The notes below the pieces were generated by a model, which was not told where the DNA came from, made no database searches, and worked only from the letters and a program-made list of their open reading frames with translations. Shown one piece after another: positions 32,993-44,824 of a stretch of 64,000 nt of DNA; the stretch's first letter is position 1; every line of letters begins with the position of its first letter. A program made the position numbers and the translations under genes. The DNA lies in NCBI RefSeq assembly GCF_042310355.1, contig NZ_JBHJMR010000001.1, positions 248,001-312,000 of the forward strand, in the 5' to 3' direction. The stretch comes from Wenzhouxiangella sp042310355 (GTDB taxonomy: Bacteria; Pseudomonadota; Gammaproteobacteria; Xanthomonadales; Wenzhouxiangellaceae).

Positions 32993-35248
32993 TCAGGACG
33001 CCGCCGGTTCCGCACGGACGACTTCCTTCAGCGCCTCGTCGGGCAGGGAGTAGCTGATCGCCAGGTGCTTGTCGTTGCCGCCGAGCACGTCGGGAAACCG
33101 CATGCCGCCGAGGACGGATACGGCGAAGACTTCCTGCACGGCATCCTCGAACTTCAGGAAGCCGACGGTCTTGCCGGACCGGACATCGACGACCCAGACC
33201 CCGCAATTGCGTTCGCTCACCCGCTCGGTCAGGGAAATCCCCGAAAACACCGCCGACTCGCGCACCTGGGACAGGCCGACGAAGGCGTAGGGTCCGAGGA
33301 AGTCCAGCCCGCGGGTGAAGCCGGGCAGTTCGGCGACGGTCTCGAGCTGGCCGTTTTCCGGGTCGACCGTGGCCAGCGTGCCGTTGCCCGATTCCAGTAC
33401 CCAGAGCTTGTCCTGGTACCAGCGCGGCGAGTGCGGCATCGACAGCCCGCGGCAGATGATCTCGTCCGACTCGATGTCGATCAGCACGCCGCCGCCGGCC
33501 TTGTTTTCGCGCCAACCGCCGGCGGTATCGGATGTGCCCAGCGCGGTGACGTAGCGCGGCTTGCCGTCGACCACTTCCAGGCCGTTGAGGTGGCAGCGGT
33601 CTTCCGCCGCGTAGCCGGAAATGAACTTCGGTCGCCAGCGCGGGACGAAACTGTGCTCGTTGTCGAGCGTGCACAGGCAGGAGAAGCGGGTATTGACCAG
33701 CCACAGTTCATCACCGGCCCAGTCCATCTCGTGAATGTCGATGTTGCCGGTGATGTGGCCGTGGCGCGGCAGGAAGGCCGCATCGTGCTTGCCCTCGGGC
33801 TCGAGCTTGCGGGCCACTTCCGGCATGTTGCGGTAGTACTCCACAGATACTGCCGTCCCCAGGGCCATGCGGCCGCCGTCCGCCGCCAGGCCCATCGGCC
33901 GGTTGTAGACGCGGAAATGCGTGTTCAGTTTGCCCTCGTTCTCGCGCAGGATGACCAGCTTTCCGGCCTGGTAGGTGCTGACCAGCAGGGAGCTGGCCGC
34001 CTGCTGCAGCAGTTTGGGCAGGCTCGCGGTGTGGACGCTTCTCAGCGGCGACTGATTCGGATCCTGGATGTTGGCGTCCTGGTTGGGCGCGCCGGGATGG
34101 CCTTGCGGGCCACCTTGCGGCGCTCCGGCGGCGCCGGCCGGCGCCCGCATGGGCGTTCCGACGGCGGGCGCTGGGCCGCTTTCCTGCTCGGCATTGTCGT
34201 TGGCATTCGAGCCGGCCTGGGGTGCGGCGGCACCGGCCGCAGCCTGCTGCTGGCGCCGGGCGTTGGGCGGCACCACCACGACCGGCTTGCCATCGGCATC
34301 GCGCAGTGCGCCGACAACGATCGTCTGGTACAGCGCCTGGGCTGCATCGAGACCGTTGGGCAGCGTCCAGTTGCCGGCAAACATGCCGGCCTGCGCGACC
34401 AGTTGTTCCATCGCCTGGCGGTAGGCCGGATCTCCGGACTCGTCGTCACCGTGGCGGGCGTGGATGCCCTGCCACTGGTTGACGTACTGGTCCAGCGCCG
34501 CTTCGAGCTTGGGCAGGTGCGGTGCATTGTCGGGCACGACCGCCCTGACGTCGGACATGATGTCCTTGACCAGGCTCTCCATCTCCCAGGGCGACATGAC
34601 CCGGCCGGTTCTGACCGTTTCGGTATCCAGCTGCCGCTGGGCCGTCTGGAGGTTGATCTGGCGCGGGCTCATGCCGGAATCCCTGTCGGCATCGAGCGGC
34701 CGGTCGGCCGACTTGACCGTCGACCAGAAGGTCGCCGATCCGACCGTGTCGACGACCAGGTAGAGCAGCTCGGCTTTGTCGGCAGCGCTGTACTGGTAGC
34801 CGCGCCAGCCGTCCAGTAGCCAGGCCTGCCCGTCTGGAATCGACGTGGCGGCGTCACCGCAGCGCCACTCGGCATGGTCGCCGCCGGCGATGACCATGAA
34901 CACCCGGGCGCGCCGATGCCAGTAGCCGCCGGCGTCGACGGTTCTCGGCGCCGATGCGCCCGGCTTGACGCGGACGAGCATGGCGCGACCGACGATCGTG
35001 TCGAGTGCCGCGAGCAACTTCTCGAGCGCCGGGAGTTTCTCGAGCCAGGACGTGGGCTGCATGCTGCCTTCCATGCGCGCAACGTCGCCTTCGCCGTCGG
35101 CGCTGATCAGCGGCAGGATTTCGTGCCCTTCGAACTGGCGCGGGTGCGGCTGCCACCCGTCGGTGTCGTCGAGCGCCTCGATTTCGGCCCGTACCACCGA
35201 GGCGTCGAAGCGATAGGGCAGGCGGATGAAAGGGGCGTCGAGTTTCAT
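32993..35248 (-). CDS. Fusion: degenerate aspartyl hydroxylase-like domain + TIGR03032 domain
   Basis: ATG at 35248 gives 751 residues (a TTG six bases earlier is less likely). Residues about 1-190 resemble bacterial Asp/Asn beta-hydroxylases: RVKPGASAPRTVDAGGYW, WRCGDAATSIPDGQAWLLDGW and LLYLVVDTVGSATFW. Where active members have His (PPHVD...; ...WxxH), this one has TVD and WRGYQY, so both iron-binding His appear lost. A helical middle (about 200-320) and a Gln/Ala/Pro/Gly linker (about 325-395) follow. The C-terminal half (from LPKLLQQAASSLLVSTYQAGKL to the end) is a TIGR03032-type beta-propeller-like domain of unknown function. Confidence 0.82.
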   Translation of the reverse strand: MKLDAPFIRLPYRFDASVVRAEIEALDDTDGWQPHPRQFEGHEILPLISADGEGDVARMEGSMQPTSWLEKLPALEKLLAALDTIVGRAMLVRVKPGASAPRTVDAGGYWHRRARVFMVIAGGDHAEWRCGDAATSIPDGQAWLLDGWRGYQYSAADKAELLYLVVDTVGSATFWSTVKSADRPLDADRDSGMSPRQINLQTAQRQLDTETVRTGRVMSPWEMESLVKDIMSDVRAVVPDNAPHLPKLEAALDQYVNQWQGIHARHGDDESGDPAYRQAMEQLVAQAGMFAGNWTLPNGLDAAQALYQTIVVGALRDADGKPVVVVPPNARRQQQAAAGAAAPQAGSNANDNAEQESGPAPAVGTPMRAPAGAAGAPQGGPQGHPGAPNQDANIQDPNQSPLRSVHTASLPKLLQQAASSLLVSTYQAGKLVILRENEGKLNTHFRVYNRPMGLAADGGRMALGTAVSVEYYRNMPEVARKLEPEGKHDAAFLPRHGHITGNIDIHEMDWAGDELWLVNTRFSCLCTLDNEHSFVPRWRPKFISGYAAEDRCHLNGLEVVDGKPRYVTALGTSDTAGGWRENKAGGGVLIDIESDEIICRGLSMPHSPRWYQDKLWVLESGNGTLATVDPENGQLETVAELPGFTRGLDFLGPYAFVGLSQVRESAVFSGISLTERVSERNCGVWVVDVRSGKTVGFLKFEDAVQEVFAVSVLGGMRFPDVLGGNDKHLAISYSLPDEALKEVVRAEPAAS

Positions 35249-35389
35249 GGGCAATCCGTCGGCTTGGTGCGGGTGTCGATGGTTCGTGTTACTGCAGACA
35301 TTACGGTGTTTCTAGGGTAATTGCGCCAATCGAGGCGCCCCCTGGACTCTTGTCTGACTGATCGGGGTCGGATTGTAACCCGACGGCTT

Positions 35390-35737
35390 TCAGGTGCCGC
35401 TGCCGCCGTTGCTGTCGGTATCGCGGCGTCCGCGCTGCCACAGCATCCACACGAGCAGCGCTGCCAGCGCCAGCCACAAGGTCCACTCGTAGCCGGGGCC
35501 GAAGCGCTGCCGGGCAATCATCGCCGTAACGCAGCCGAGACCGCTGAGGACCGAGATCGTCACCGGATGGCCGCCGAGCGGCTGGCCCGATCGGTGGCGA
35601 ATCAGGATGAAGGCCAGCGGCGCGGCGGCGGCAAGCGCCGCGCCGGCGGGATACTGCCAGGGTGCGCCTTGAGCCAGTGCGGTCGCGGCCCCGGCCAGAA
35701 CGGCGGCCAGGGCTGCAATCGCCGCGGCTGTGGGCAT
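35390..35737 (-). CDS. Small membrane protein, last gene of the YtrA/ABC operon
   Basis: A 115-residue protein starting ATG at 35737, overlapping the permease stop (ATGA). It has four hydrophobic segments: AAIAALAAVLAGAATALA, YPAGAALAAAAPLAFILIR, VTISVLSGLGCVTAMIA and WTLWLALAALLVWMLW. A charged tail (QRGRRDTDSNGG) follows. I do not recognise a family. The coupling implies it works with the ABC exporter. Confidence 0.75.
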   Translation of the reverse strand: MPTAAAIAALAAVLAGAATALAQGAPWQYPAGAALAAAAPLAFILIRHRSGQPLGGHPVTISVLSGLGCVTAMIARQRFGPGYEWTLWLALAALLVWMLWQRGRRDTDSNGGSGT

Positions 35738-36705
35738 CAATTGTCGGTGGCGCGGCGGCGGAACCAGATCGATCCGGCCAGCAGTGCCAGGGCAATGCCG
35801 ATCCCGATCCACATACCCGGACGCAACAGGTACTCCAGGCTGTTGGAGAAGCTCATGAAGAGTTGCTCGCTGAACTCCACGTCGCTCATGGTGATCTCCT
35901 CGCCGCTCGAGTCCACGCTCCAGCTCACGTTGCTCGGGAGGATGCCGCTGCCCAGGCGCTTGAGGATGATCATGCCGACATTCAGTTGCGGCATGCTGAA
36001 GCTCGACAACAGGCTCCAGGCGTGCTGCACCAGCGATATGACAGCGGGTACGGCGACCGCGACCAGGATCGGTACGCGCGGCGCCCAGGACGAACAGAAG
36101 ACCAGCCACGCATAGACCGGCAGCAGCCACAGGCCCTGGATCAGGAGGCCCAGTGCCATCACCGCCCACAGGTGTGGCAGGGATGCCGGCAGCCAGAACG
36201 CCGTGAATGGGTTGATGCCGCCCAACCACCCGTAGACCGTCGCGATCATCAGCACGATCAACTGGGTGACGATGACGACGGCCAGGTAGATCGCCGGTGC
36301 CAGCAGGATGGCCGTCAAGATCTTCGAGGCCACGGTCACGGTGTCGGAGACGGGCAAGGATTTCCAGAACAGGATGGATCGATCCTTGCGCTCGTCGTAG
36401 AGGCAGCTCGATAGATAGAAGAGCAGCACCAGCAGCAGCACCTGGAAGAACAGCGTCGAGACGGAGAACAGCGCGCCGGTCACGAACAGGCGTTTCTGAT
36501 CGGCCGGCACGTCGGCAAACTGCCGGATCGCGTCGAGGGTGAAGGCCATCTCGTTGTCGAAGCGCGAGCCCAGGATCAGCCCGAACACGATGAAGAACAG
36601 GGTCAGGCCGAGTATCGTCACGGGCGCCCATTTGAAGGCGCCGGGGCTTTCCCACAGCTCGCGGCGCATCAGCGTCCAGAGCGTCTTGGTCATTCGCATG
36701 CTCAT
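35737..36705 (-). CDS. ABC-2 type transporter permease (Ytr-like)
   Basis: 322 residues with about six membrane helices: APVTILGLTLFFIVFGLIL near the N-terminus, a cluster at about 95-250, and MWIGIGIALALLAGSIWF at the C-terminus. A hydrophilic periplasmic stretch (NVSWSVDSSGEEITMSDVEFSEQ) precedes the last helix. The segment YLSSCLYDERKDRSILFWKSLPVSDTVTVASK is typical of ABC-2 exporters. Start ATG at 36705 overlaps the ATPase stop. Confidence 0.88.
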   Translation of the reverse strand: MSMRMTKTLWTLMRRELWESPGAFKWAPVTILGLTLFFIVFGLILGSRFDNEMAFTLDAIRQFADVPADQKRLFVTGALFSVSTLFFQVLLLVLLFYLSSCLYDERKDRSILFWKSLPVSDTVTVASKILTAILLAPAIYLAVVIVTQLIVLMIATVYGWLGGINPFTAFWLPASLPHLWAVMALGLLIQGLWLLPVYAWLVFCSSWAPRVPILVAVAVPAVISLVQHAWSLLSSFSMPQLNVGMIILKRLGSGILPSNVSWSVDSSGEEITMSDVEFSEQLFMSFSNSLEYLLRPGMWIGIGIALALLAGSIWFRRRATDN

Positions 36706-37586
36706 GCCGCGTCCTCCGTTTCGGCGCGATTCTCGTACTCCTCGCCCATCAGGGCCACGAAAAGATCGGCGACGCTCGGACGGTGCAGCTCGCCGATCTC
36801 CTTCAGGCGCGAGGTGTCGCCGCCGTCGAACAGGAAGATGTGGCGCCCGAACAGGACGCGCTCGTGGATCGGGTTCATCGTCCGCGCCTCGTCGACCCGG
36901 TCGGGCTTGACCATGACCTCGCGATAACGCTCGTGCACGGCGTCCATGGTGGCGTTCAGAACCAGCTTGCCGTCCTTGATGAACATCAGGTCCGTCAGAA
37001 TATGCTCGACCTCCTCGACCTGGTGGGTCGTGATGAGGATCGTGCGCTCCTCGTCGAAGTACTCGTTGAGCAGGTTGGAGTAGAAGCGCTTGCGAAACAG
37101 GATGTCGAGCCCGAGGGTCGGTTCGTCGAGCACCAGCAGCTTGGCGTCGATGGCCATGACCAGCGCCAGGTGCAGCTGCACGACCATGCCTTTCGACAGG
37201 GTCTTGACCTTGGCTTTCTGCCGCACCTTGGTGTTTTCCAGGTAGTGCATGCAGCGTTCCCTGGAGAACCGCGGGTGCAATCGCTCGGTCATCTCGATGA
37301 CCTGCCACACCCGCGCCCAGCGGGGCAGGACGGCCACGTCGGCGATGAAGCATACGTCTTCCATCAGTTCATCGCGATCCCTGTTCGGTTTGCGGCCGAG
37401 TACCTCGAGTTCGCCGTCGAATCCGGTCAGCCCGAGTATCGCTTTCAGCGCCGTGGTCTTGCCGGCTCCGTTCGGGCCGATCAGGCCGACGATGCGGCCC
37501 GCGGGAATCTCCAGGTCGATTCCGTCGACCGCCCGATTGCTGCCGTAATGACGTTTCAGGTTCCGCGCGTGAATGGTCAAACTCAT
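36702..37586 (-). CDS. ABC transporter ATPase (Ytr-like)
   Basis: ATG at 37586 with AGGAGAG upstream gives 294 residues. Walker A is GLIGPNGAGKTTALKAILGL, Walker B is KLLVLDEPTLGLD, and the switch His is in ILITTHQVEEVEHI. The signature reads TLSKGM rather than LSGGQ, as in many YtrB/BcrA-type exporters. The remaining C-terminal 90 residues are accessory. Overlaps at both ends (ATGA) couple it to the ytrA regulator and the permease. Cargo unknown; related systems respond to cell-wall antibiotics. Confidence 0.92.
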   Translation of the reverse strand: MSLTIHARNLKRHYGSNRAVDGIDLEIPAGRIVGLIGPNGAGKTTALKAILGLTGFDGELEVLGRKPNRDRDELMEDVCFIADVAVLPRWARVWQVIEMTERLHPRFSRERCMHYLENTKVRQKAKVKTLSKGMVVQLHLALVMAIDAKLLVLDEPTLGLDILFRKRFYSNLLNEYFDEERTILITTHQVEEVEHILTDLMFIKDGKLVLNATMDAVHERYREVMVKPDRVDEARTMNPIHERVLFGRHIFLFDGGDTSRLKEIGELHRPSVADLFVALMGEEYENRAETEDAA

Positions 37587-37954
37587 GAATTGCTCTCCTC
37601 TTTTCTGGCTGCGGCCAGCAAATCCTCGATGGACAGGCCGAGTTTTTCGATGCGCAGTGCCAGCCGCGGCCATTCTTCATCGAGAAACCGTTTTCGTTCG
37701 CTCGCCAGGAGCTTGCTGCGTGCGCCCTCACGCACGAACATCCCCACGCCCCGCCGCTTTTCCACCAGCTCGTCGTCGACGAGCGACTGGTAGGCCTTGG
37801 AGACGGTGAGCGGATTGATCTGGAAGTCCACGGCCACCTGCCGCACCGAAGGCAAAGGCTGGCCTTCGCGCAAGGTGCCGTCCAGAATGGCTGCCACGGT
37901 CTTTTCGCGCAGCTGCCAGTAGATCGGCTGGTTGTCGTCCCAGCGGGCTTCCAT
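37583..37954 (-). CDS. ytrA: YtrA-type GntR-family repressor
   Basis: ATG at 37954 gives a compact 123-residue regulator. The winged helix is NQPIYWQLREKTVAAILDGTLREGQPLPSVRQVAVDFQINPLTVSKAYQSLVDDELVEKRRGVGMFV, and a short helical C-terminal dimerisation tail replaces a ligand domain, which defines the YtrA subfamily. Such repressors control the ABC exporter genes beside them. A GGTG-N16-CACC operator lies upstream of the operon's first gene. The longer upstream frame (to 38155) overlaps the small exported protein in another phase and is rejected. Confidence 0.9.
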   Translation of the reverse strand: MEARWDDNQPIYWQLREKTVAAILDGTLREGQPLPSVRQVAVDFQINPLTVSKAYQSLVDDELVEKRRGVGMFVREGARSKLLASERKRFLDEEWPRLALRIEKLGLSIEDLLAAARKEESNS

Positions 37955-37956
37955 GA

Positions 37957-38223
37957 TCAGGGGAGCAGCCCGGAGAACCAGGGCAGCAGGGTCGGATTGC
38001 CCCCGGATCTCCGGGGCTTGGCCGCCTTTTCCTGCCGGTTGATCGAAGCGGAGCCGCCGTTGGACGCTTCGAGCTGTTCTGCGGGCGAGTGGTGTTCGGC
38101 CTGCAACTGCTGCGGCATCTCTCCCCGATCGGCTGTGAAGGACAGCGCCAGGCACGCGGCCGCGGCAACCAGTGCCAGCCGGTGCGGGATGACGAACGTG
38201 CGTTGTTTCGAGATAGGCAACAT
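37957..38223 (-). CDS. Small exported protein heading the ytrA operon
   Basis: An 88-residue product starting ATG at 38223 with GGAGC upstream (CAAAGGAGCTGAAC). An N-terminal hydrophobic segment (HRLALVAAAACLALSFTA) resembles a signal anchor. The remainder is polar and ends in LLPWFSGLLP. It ends 2 bases before ytrA. No family recognised. Its position directly behind the operator suggests it is the first and most regulated gene of the operon. Confidence 0.65.
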   Translation of the reverse strand: MLPISKQRTFVIPHRLALVAAAACLALSFTADRGEMPQQLQAEHHSPAEQLEASNGGSASINRQEKAAKPRRSGGNPTLLPWFSGLLP

Positions 38224-38248
38224 GTTCAGCTCCTTTGGCTGTCGTGTT

Positions 38249-38272
38249 GGTGTATTAGTCTAGTAAAACACC
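38249..38272. promoter_or_regulatory. YtrA-type operator GGTG-N16-CACC
   Basis: The 24-bp site begins GGTGTATTAG and ends GTAAAACACC; 9 of 12 positions are symmetric, and GGTG and CACC are exactly 16 bases apart. This matches, as I recall it, the pattern described for a YtrA-type GntR regulator in Xanthomonas. It lies 26 bases upstream of the first gene of the ytr operon. Confidence 0.7.
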
Positions 38273-38430
38273 ACTACAGAGTCAAGGGGAATCTTCGCGT
38301 AATCGCGCCACCCGGAGTCGCGGGTTTCGATCTGGTAGACTTTCGCTCTGGAACTGACCGCCCTTCGAGGGGGTCACAGGCAAACCCGAGATTCCCGATT
38401 TCCCGTTCTAGTTTTAAGGAGTTTTAACCC

Positions 38431-39141
38431 ATGAAGATTGCCCGAATCCTGGCCGGCTCCGTGCTGGCCGCGAGCGTTTCGACGCTGGCCATTGCCCAGG
38501 ACGATGCGCTCGAAACACCTGAAGATCGCCTCAGCTACACCATCGGCATGGACATCGGCCAGTCTCTGTCGGATCAGGACATGGACCTGGACCTGGACCT
38601 GCTGGTCGAGGCCCTGCGCGCCAGTTACAACGGCGAGGAAACCCGCCTGACGCAGGAAGAAGCCCTGGCCGAGCGCGAGGAATTCATGCAGCGTCGTCAG
38701 CAGCAGATGCAGTCCCAGCAGGCGGAAGAGGCCAGTGCCAACCAGGAGGCCGGTGAAGCCTTCCTGGCCGAGAACGCCGATCGCGACGGGGTCATGGTGA
38801 CCGACTCAGGCCTTCAGTATCGCGTCATCGAGGAAGGCGAGGGCGCCAGCCCGGTCGCCGAGGATCGCGTGACCGTCCACTACAAGGGCACGCTGATCGA
38901 CGGTACCCAGTTCGACAGCTCCTATGACCGCGGCGAGCCGGCTACCTTCGCGCTCAACCAGGTCATTCCCGGCTGGACCGAAGGTCTCCAGTTGATGTCG
39001 GAAGGCGCCAAGTACGAGTTCTTCATTCCTTCCGAGCTCGCCTACGGCGAGCAGGGTCGGCCCGGCCCGATCGGCCCCAATTCGACCCTGATCTTCGAAG
39101 TCGAGCTGCTGGAAGTGGCCGACAGCGAGTCCCAGGAATAA
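38431..39141 (+). CDS. FKBP-type peptidyl-prolyl isomerase (FkpA/Mip-like)
   Basis: A 236-residue periplasmic isomerase with a signal peptide ending STLAIAQ. A helical N-terminal dimerisation domain (about 28-125; LSYTIGMDIGQSLSDQDMDLDLDLL) precedes an FKBP domain (about 130-230; VTVHYKGTLIDGTQFDSSYDRGEPATF, VIPGWTEGLQLM, IPSELAYGEQGRPGPIGPNSTLIFEVELL). It catalyses proline isomerisation and has chaperone activity on envelope proteins. Ribosome-binding site AAGGAG is 9 bases upstream, and a small leader hairpin is possible at 38355-38376. Confidence 0.95.
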   Translation: MKIARILAGSVLAASVSTLAIAQDDALETPEDRLSYTIGMDIGQSLSDQDMDLDLDLLVEALRASYNGEETRLTQEEALAEREEFMQRRQQQMQSQQAEEASANQEAGEAFLAENADRDGVMVTDSGLQYRVIEEGEGASPVAEDRVTVHYKGTLIDGTQFDSSYDRGEPATFALNQVIPGWTEGLQLMSEGAKYEFFIPSELAYGEQGRPGPIGPNSTLIFEVELLEVADSESQE

Positions 39142-39162
39142 TCAGCGACGACACTTATCGCC

Positions 39163-39747
39163 ATGGGGACATTGCAGGACGCCCTGCTCAAGGCAGGGCT
39201 GGCTGACGAAAAGCAGGTCGAGAAACCTCGGCGCCGGGGCAAGCCCGGCGCCGGGAATTCCGGCCCCGGCAAGGCCAAGGCCGCCGGTCCAGCCAGGAAA
39301 AAGAAGCACGCAGCGCGCAAGAAGGCGAGCGCCGATTCGGATCTTGCCCGGGCCTACGCGGCCCGCCGCAAGGCGGAGGAGCGCGAGAAGGAGGCCGAGA
39401 AGCAGCGCCGGGTCGCCGAGCAGGAAGAACGACGCAGGCGCAACCTTCAGCTCGACGCGATCATCAAGGGCAACACCCTCAACCGCAAGGACGCCGAAGT
39501 GCCGCGCTATTTCGAGCACATGGGTCGCATCCGCCGCGTCCTGTGCACGCCCGAGCAGCGCGAGCAGCTCAACCGCGGCGAGATCGGCGTGGTCAACCTG
39601 CGCGGCTCCTACCTGCTGGTCGCGAACGAAACGCTGGAAAAGTACCGCGAGGTCGCCCCGGACCTGGTGCCCAACCTGGAAGGCCGCGAAGAACCCGAGG
39701 ACGACGGCAGCCACTATCCCCCGGTGCCCGACGACCTCGTCTGGTAG
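39163..39747 (+). CDS. DUF2058 (YaiL-like) nucleoprotein/polysome-associated family protein
   Basis: A 194-residue protein beginning MGTLQDALLKAGLADEKQ, the standard opening of DUF2058 proteins. A highly basic Lys/Arg/Ala stretch (about 20-95, containing RKKKHAARKKA and REKEAEKQRRVAEQEERRRR, probably a charged helix) precedes the conserved C-terminal domain (LQLDAIIKGNTLNR, RYFEHMGRIRRVLCTPEQREQLNRGEIGVVNLRGSYLLV). Function not established. It follows the FKBP gene by 21 bases and is probably co-transcribed. Confidence 0.9.
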   Translation: MGTLQDALLKAGLADEKQVEKPRRRGKPGAGNSGPGKAKAAGPARKKKHAARKKASADSDLARAYAARRKAEEREKEAEKQRRVAEQEERRRRNLQLDAIIKGNTLNRKDAEVPRYFEHMGRIRRVLCTPEQREQLNRGEIGVVNLRGSYLLVANETLEKYREVAPDLVPNLEGREEPEDDGSHYPPVPDDLVW

Positions 39748-39753
39748 AAGTAT

Positions 39754-39932
39754 GGTTTAAGGGTTCAGGTTTCAGGAAAAGACGGGTTCTGGGTTTCGTA
39801 GGATGCGTGGAGCGGCAGCGCAACGCATCGGCTCCCGGTTGGCGCGGCTGATGCGTTACGGCTGCGCCTCCACGCATCCTACGTGACTCCATCCCTTCTT
39901 TTCCTGAAACCTGAACCCTGAACCCTGAAACC
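39754..39932. repeat. Inverted repeat of tandem CCTGAAC heptamers enclosing a second palindrome
   Basis: The left arm (39754-39782) contains GGGTTCAGGTTTCAGGAAAAG. The right arm (39897-39932) is TCTTTTCCTGAAACC followed by further CCTGAAC/CCTGAAA units, four in a row. Between the arms sits the independent GTAGGATGCGTGG palindrome (39798-39882). The right arm runs into TTTTTT, so on the plus strand it may also act as a terminator after the DUF2058 gene. Confidence 0.87.
39798..39882. repeat. Single dispersed copy of the GTAGGATGCGTGG palindrome family
   Basis: An 85-bp imperfect inverted repeat opens GTAGGATGCGTGGAGCGGCA and closes GCCTCCACGCATCCTAC, with internal AACGCATCGG / CTGATGCGTT. It is the same family as the five units at 3937-4588, here shorter (no 153-bp periodicity). 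Confidence 0.88.
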
Positions 39933-39937
39933 TTTTT

Positions 39938-43640
<3,703 letters not shown>

Positions 43641-43644
<4 letters not shown>

Positions 43645-44570
43645 GGTTTCTCCGCGAGGAATGTGATGATTTCGAAATGCGGGGTCTTGCGCTCCACCGA
43701 GCTGACGTCGCAGAAGGTCGCCTCGAGGCCCGCCGTTTCAAGCAGCTTGCTCAACTGCCGGGGCGAGAAGCCGTCATTGGCGTGCCCGAAGGTTCTCACC
43801 TGGGCGCTGTGGCGATGCTTCTTGAGCGTTGCGCCCACCAGGCGACCGCCGGGCTTCATGATGCGAGCAGCCTCGGCCAGGGCATGCTCCGGGCGGTCGC
43901 TGTAGGTCAGCGCGTGCATCATCAGCGCGCTGTCGAAAGCGTTCTCGTCGAAGGGCAGGGCGTGCATATCGCCGAGGTGGAAGCGCACGTTGCCGAAAGG
44001 CTTGACGCGTTTGCGTCCGGCGGCGACGACTTTCTCCGACACGTCGACGCAGTCGATGGTCTCGGCTTGGCGCGCCAGCAGTTCGCCCATCACGCCGTCA
44101 CCCGATGCGATATCGAGCACGCGACCCAGGGCGAGCAGCTGCACCAGCGCACGCGTGGTCGCTTCCCAGGTTCGTCCCGGCGAGTAGTGGCGCTCCATGT
44201 CGCCGGCGACTGAATCCGGCCAGTTGCCGCCCGCGGCACGCTGGGCCATGATCTCGGGCAGGCGCTCGGCGTCGGCGGCCACCACGGCGTCGTCTAGATC
44301 ATCGCGGAACAGGGCCCACAGACGGTGCAGTTCCGGGTTGTCCTCGGCGTTGCCGAGCCGGTAGTACACCGACACACCGTCGCGCCGATCGACCACCAGC
44401 CCGGCCTCGCGCAGCCTCGCCAGGTGCGTGGACACCCGCGGCTGCGCCAGGCGCGTGATCTGCGCCAGCTCGGCCACCGTCAGTTCCTCGGTCTCCAACA
44501 GCGCCAGCAGCCTCAACCGGGTGGCGTCTCCCAGCAGTCCGCAGAGCCGCCCTACGCGCTCCAGGTCGAT
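43641..44570 (-). CDS. sahR: SahR-like ArsR regulator fused to a SAM-methyltransferase-type domain
   Basis: An ArsR winged helix (GDATRLRLLALLETEELTVAELAQITRLAQPRVSTHLARLREAGLV) is joined to a class I methyltransferase fold (VLDIASGDGVMGELLARQ, HLGDMHALPFDENAFDSALM). This is the architecture of SahR, which senses S-adenosylhomocysteine and controls methionine-cycle genes including metH. The obvious TTG at 44516 would cut off the first ArsR helix. The in-frame upstream codons read I-D-L-E-R-V-G-R-L-C-G-L-L, the canonical ArsR opening, with an ideal AAAAGGA site 7 bases before an ATC codon at 44570. I therefore place the start there (309 residues), as a rare non-canonical start or a recently mutated ATG. 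Confidence 0.8.
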
Positions 44571-44574
44571 GACT

Positions 44575-44602
44575 ATATCCTTTTATCGCGATCAAGAGAT
44601 AT
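44575..44602. promoter_or_regulatory. 28-bp palindromic operator at the sahR-metH start
   Basis: An interrupted palindrome has symmetric blocks ATATC, TT, ATCGCGAT, AA and GATAT over 28 bp. It covers the ribosome-binding site and ends 4 bases before the proposed start codon. Its outer ATATC/GATAT arms resemble the pattern I recall for SahR sites. An autoregulatory operator for the sahR-metH operon is the natural reading. Confidence 0.6.
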
Positions 44603-44824
44603 CGTAGGTTAGTTCTGCGGCGCGGTTTTTGCAACCGATTGTTCTGGCCGGGCTCATCGCGTGGCACGGGACTCTGCTCGATCGCGTGGGCCAAGGAATG
44701 GAGCGATGCGTTGGACGAATGGGTCAGGCAGGCTCTGTGGTGTGGCCCGTACGTCTTCCATGCCCCGGCGCAAGGCTTGCGGACGGTCGTGCTGTGCCCG
44801 GGTCCGCTGGTCGGCTCACTGGGT

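Noticed and set aside
35737..37353. A 538-residue frame extending the ABC permease upstream through the ATPase gene
   Set aside because: The extension is an out-of-phase reading of the ATPase gene; the ATGA overlap at 36702-36705 marks the true start.
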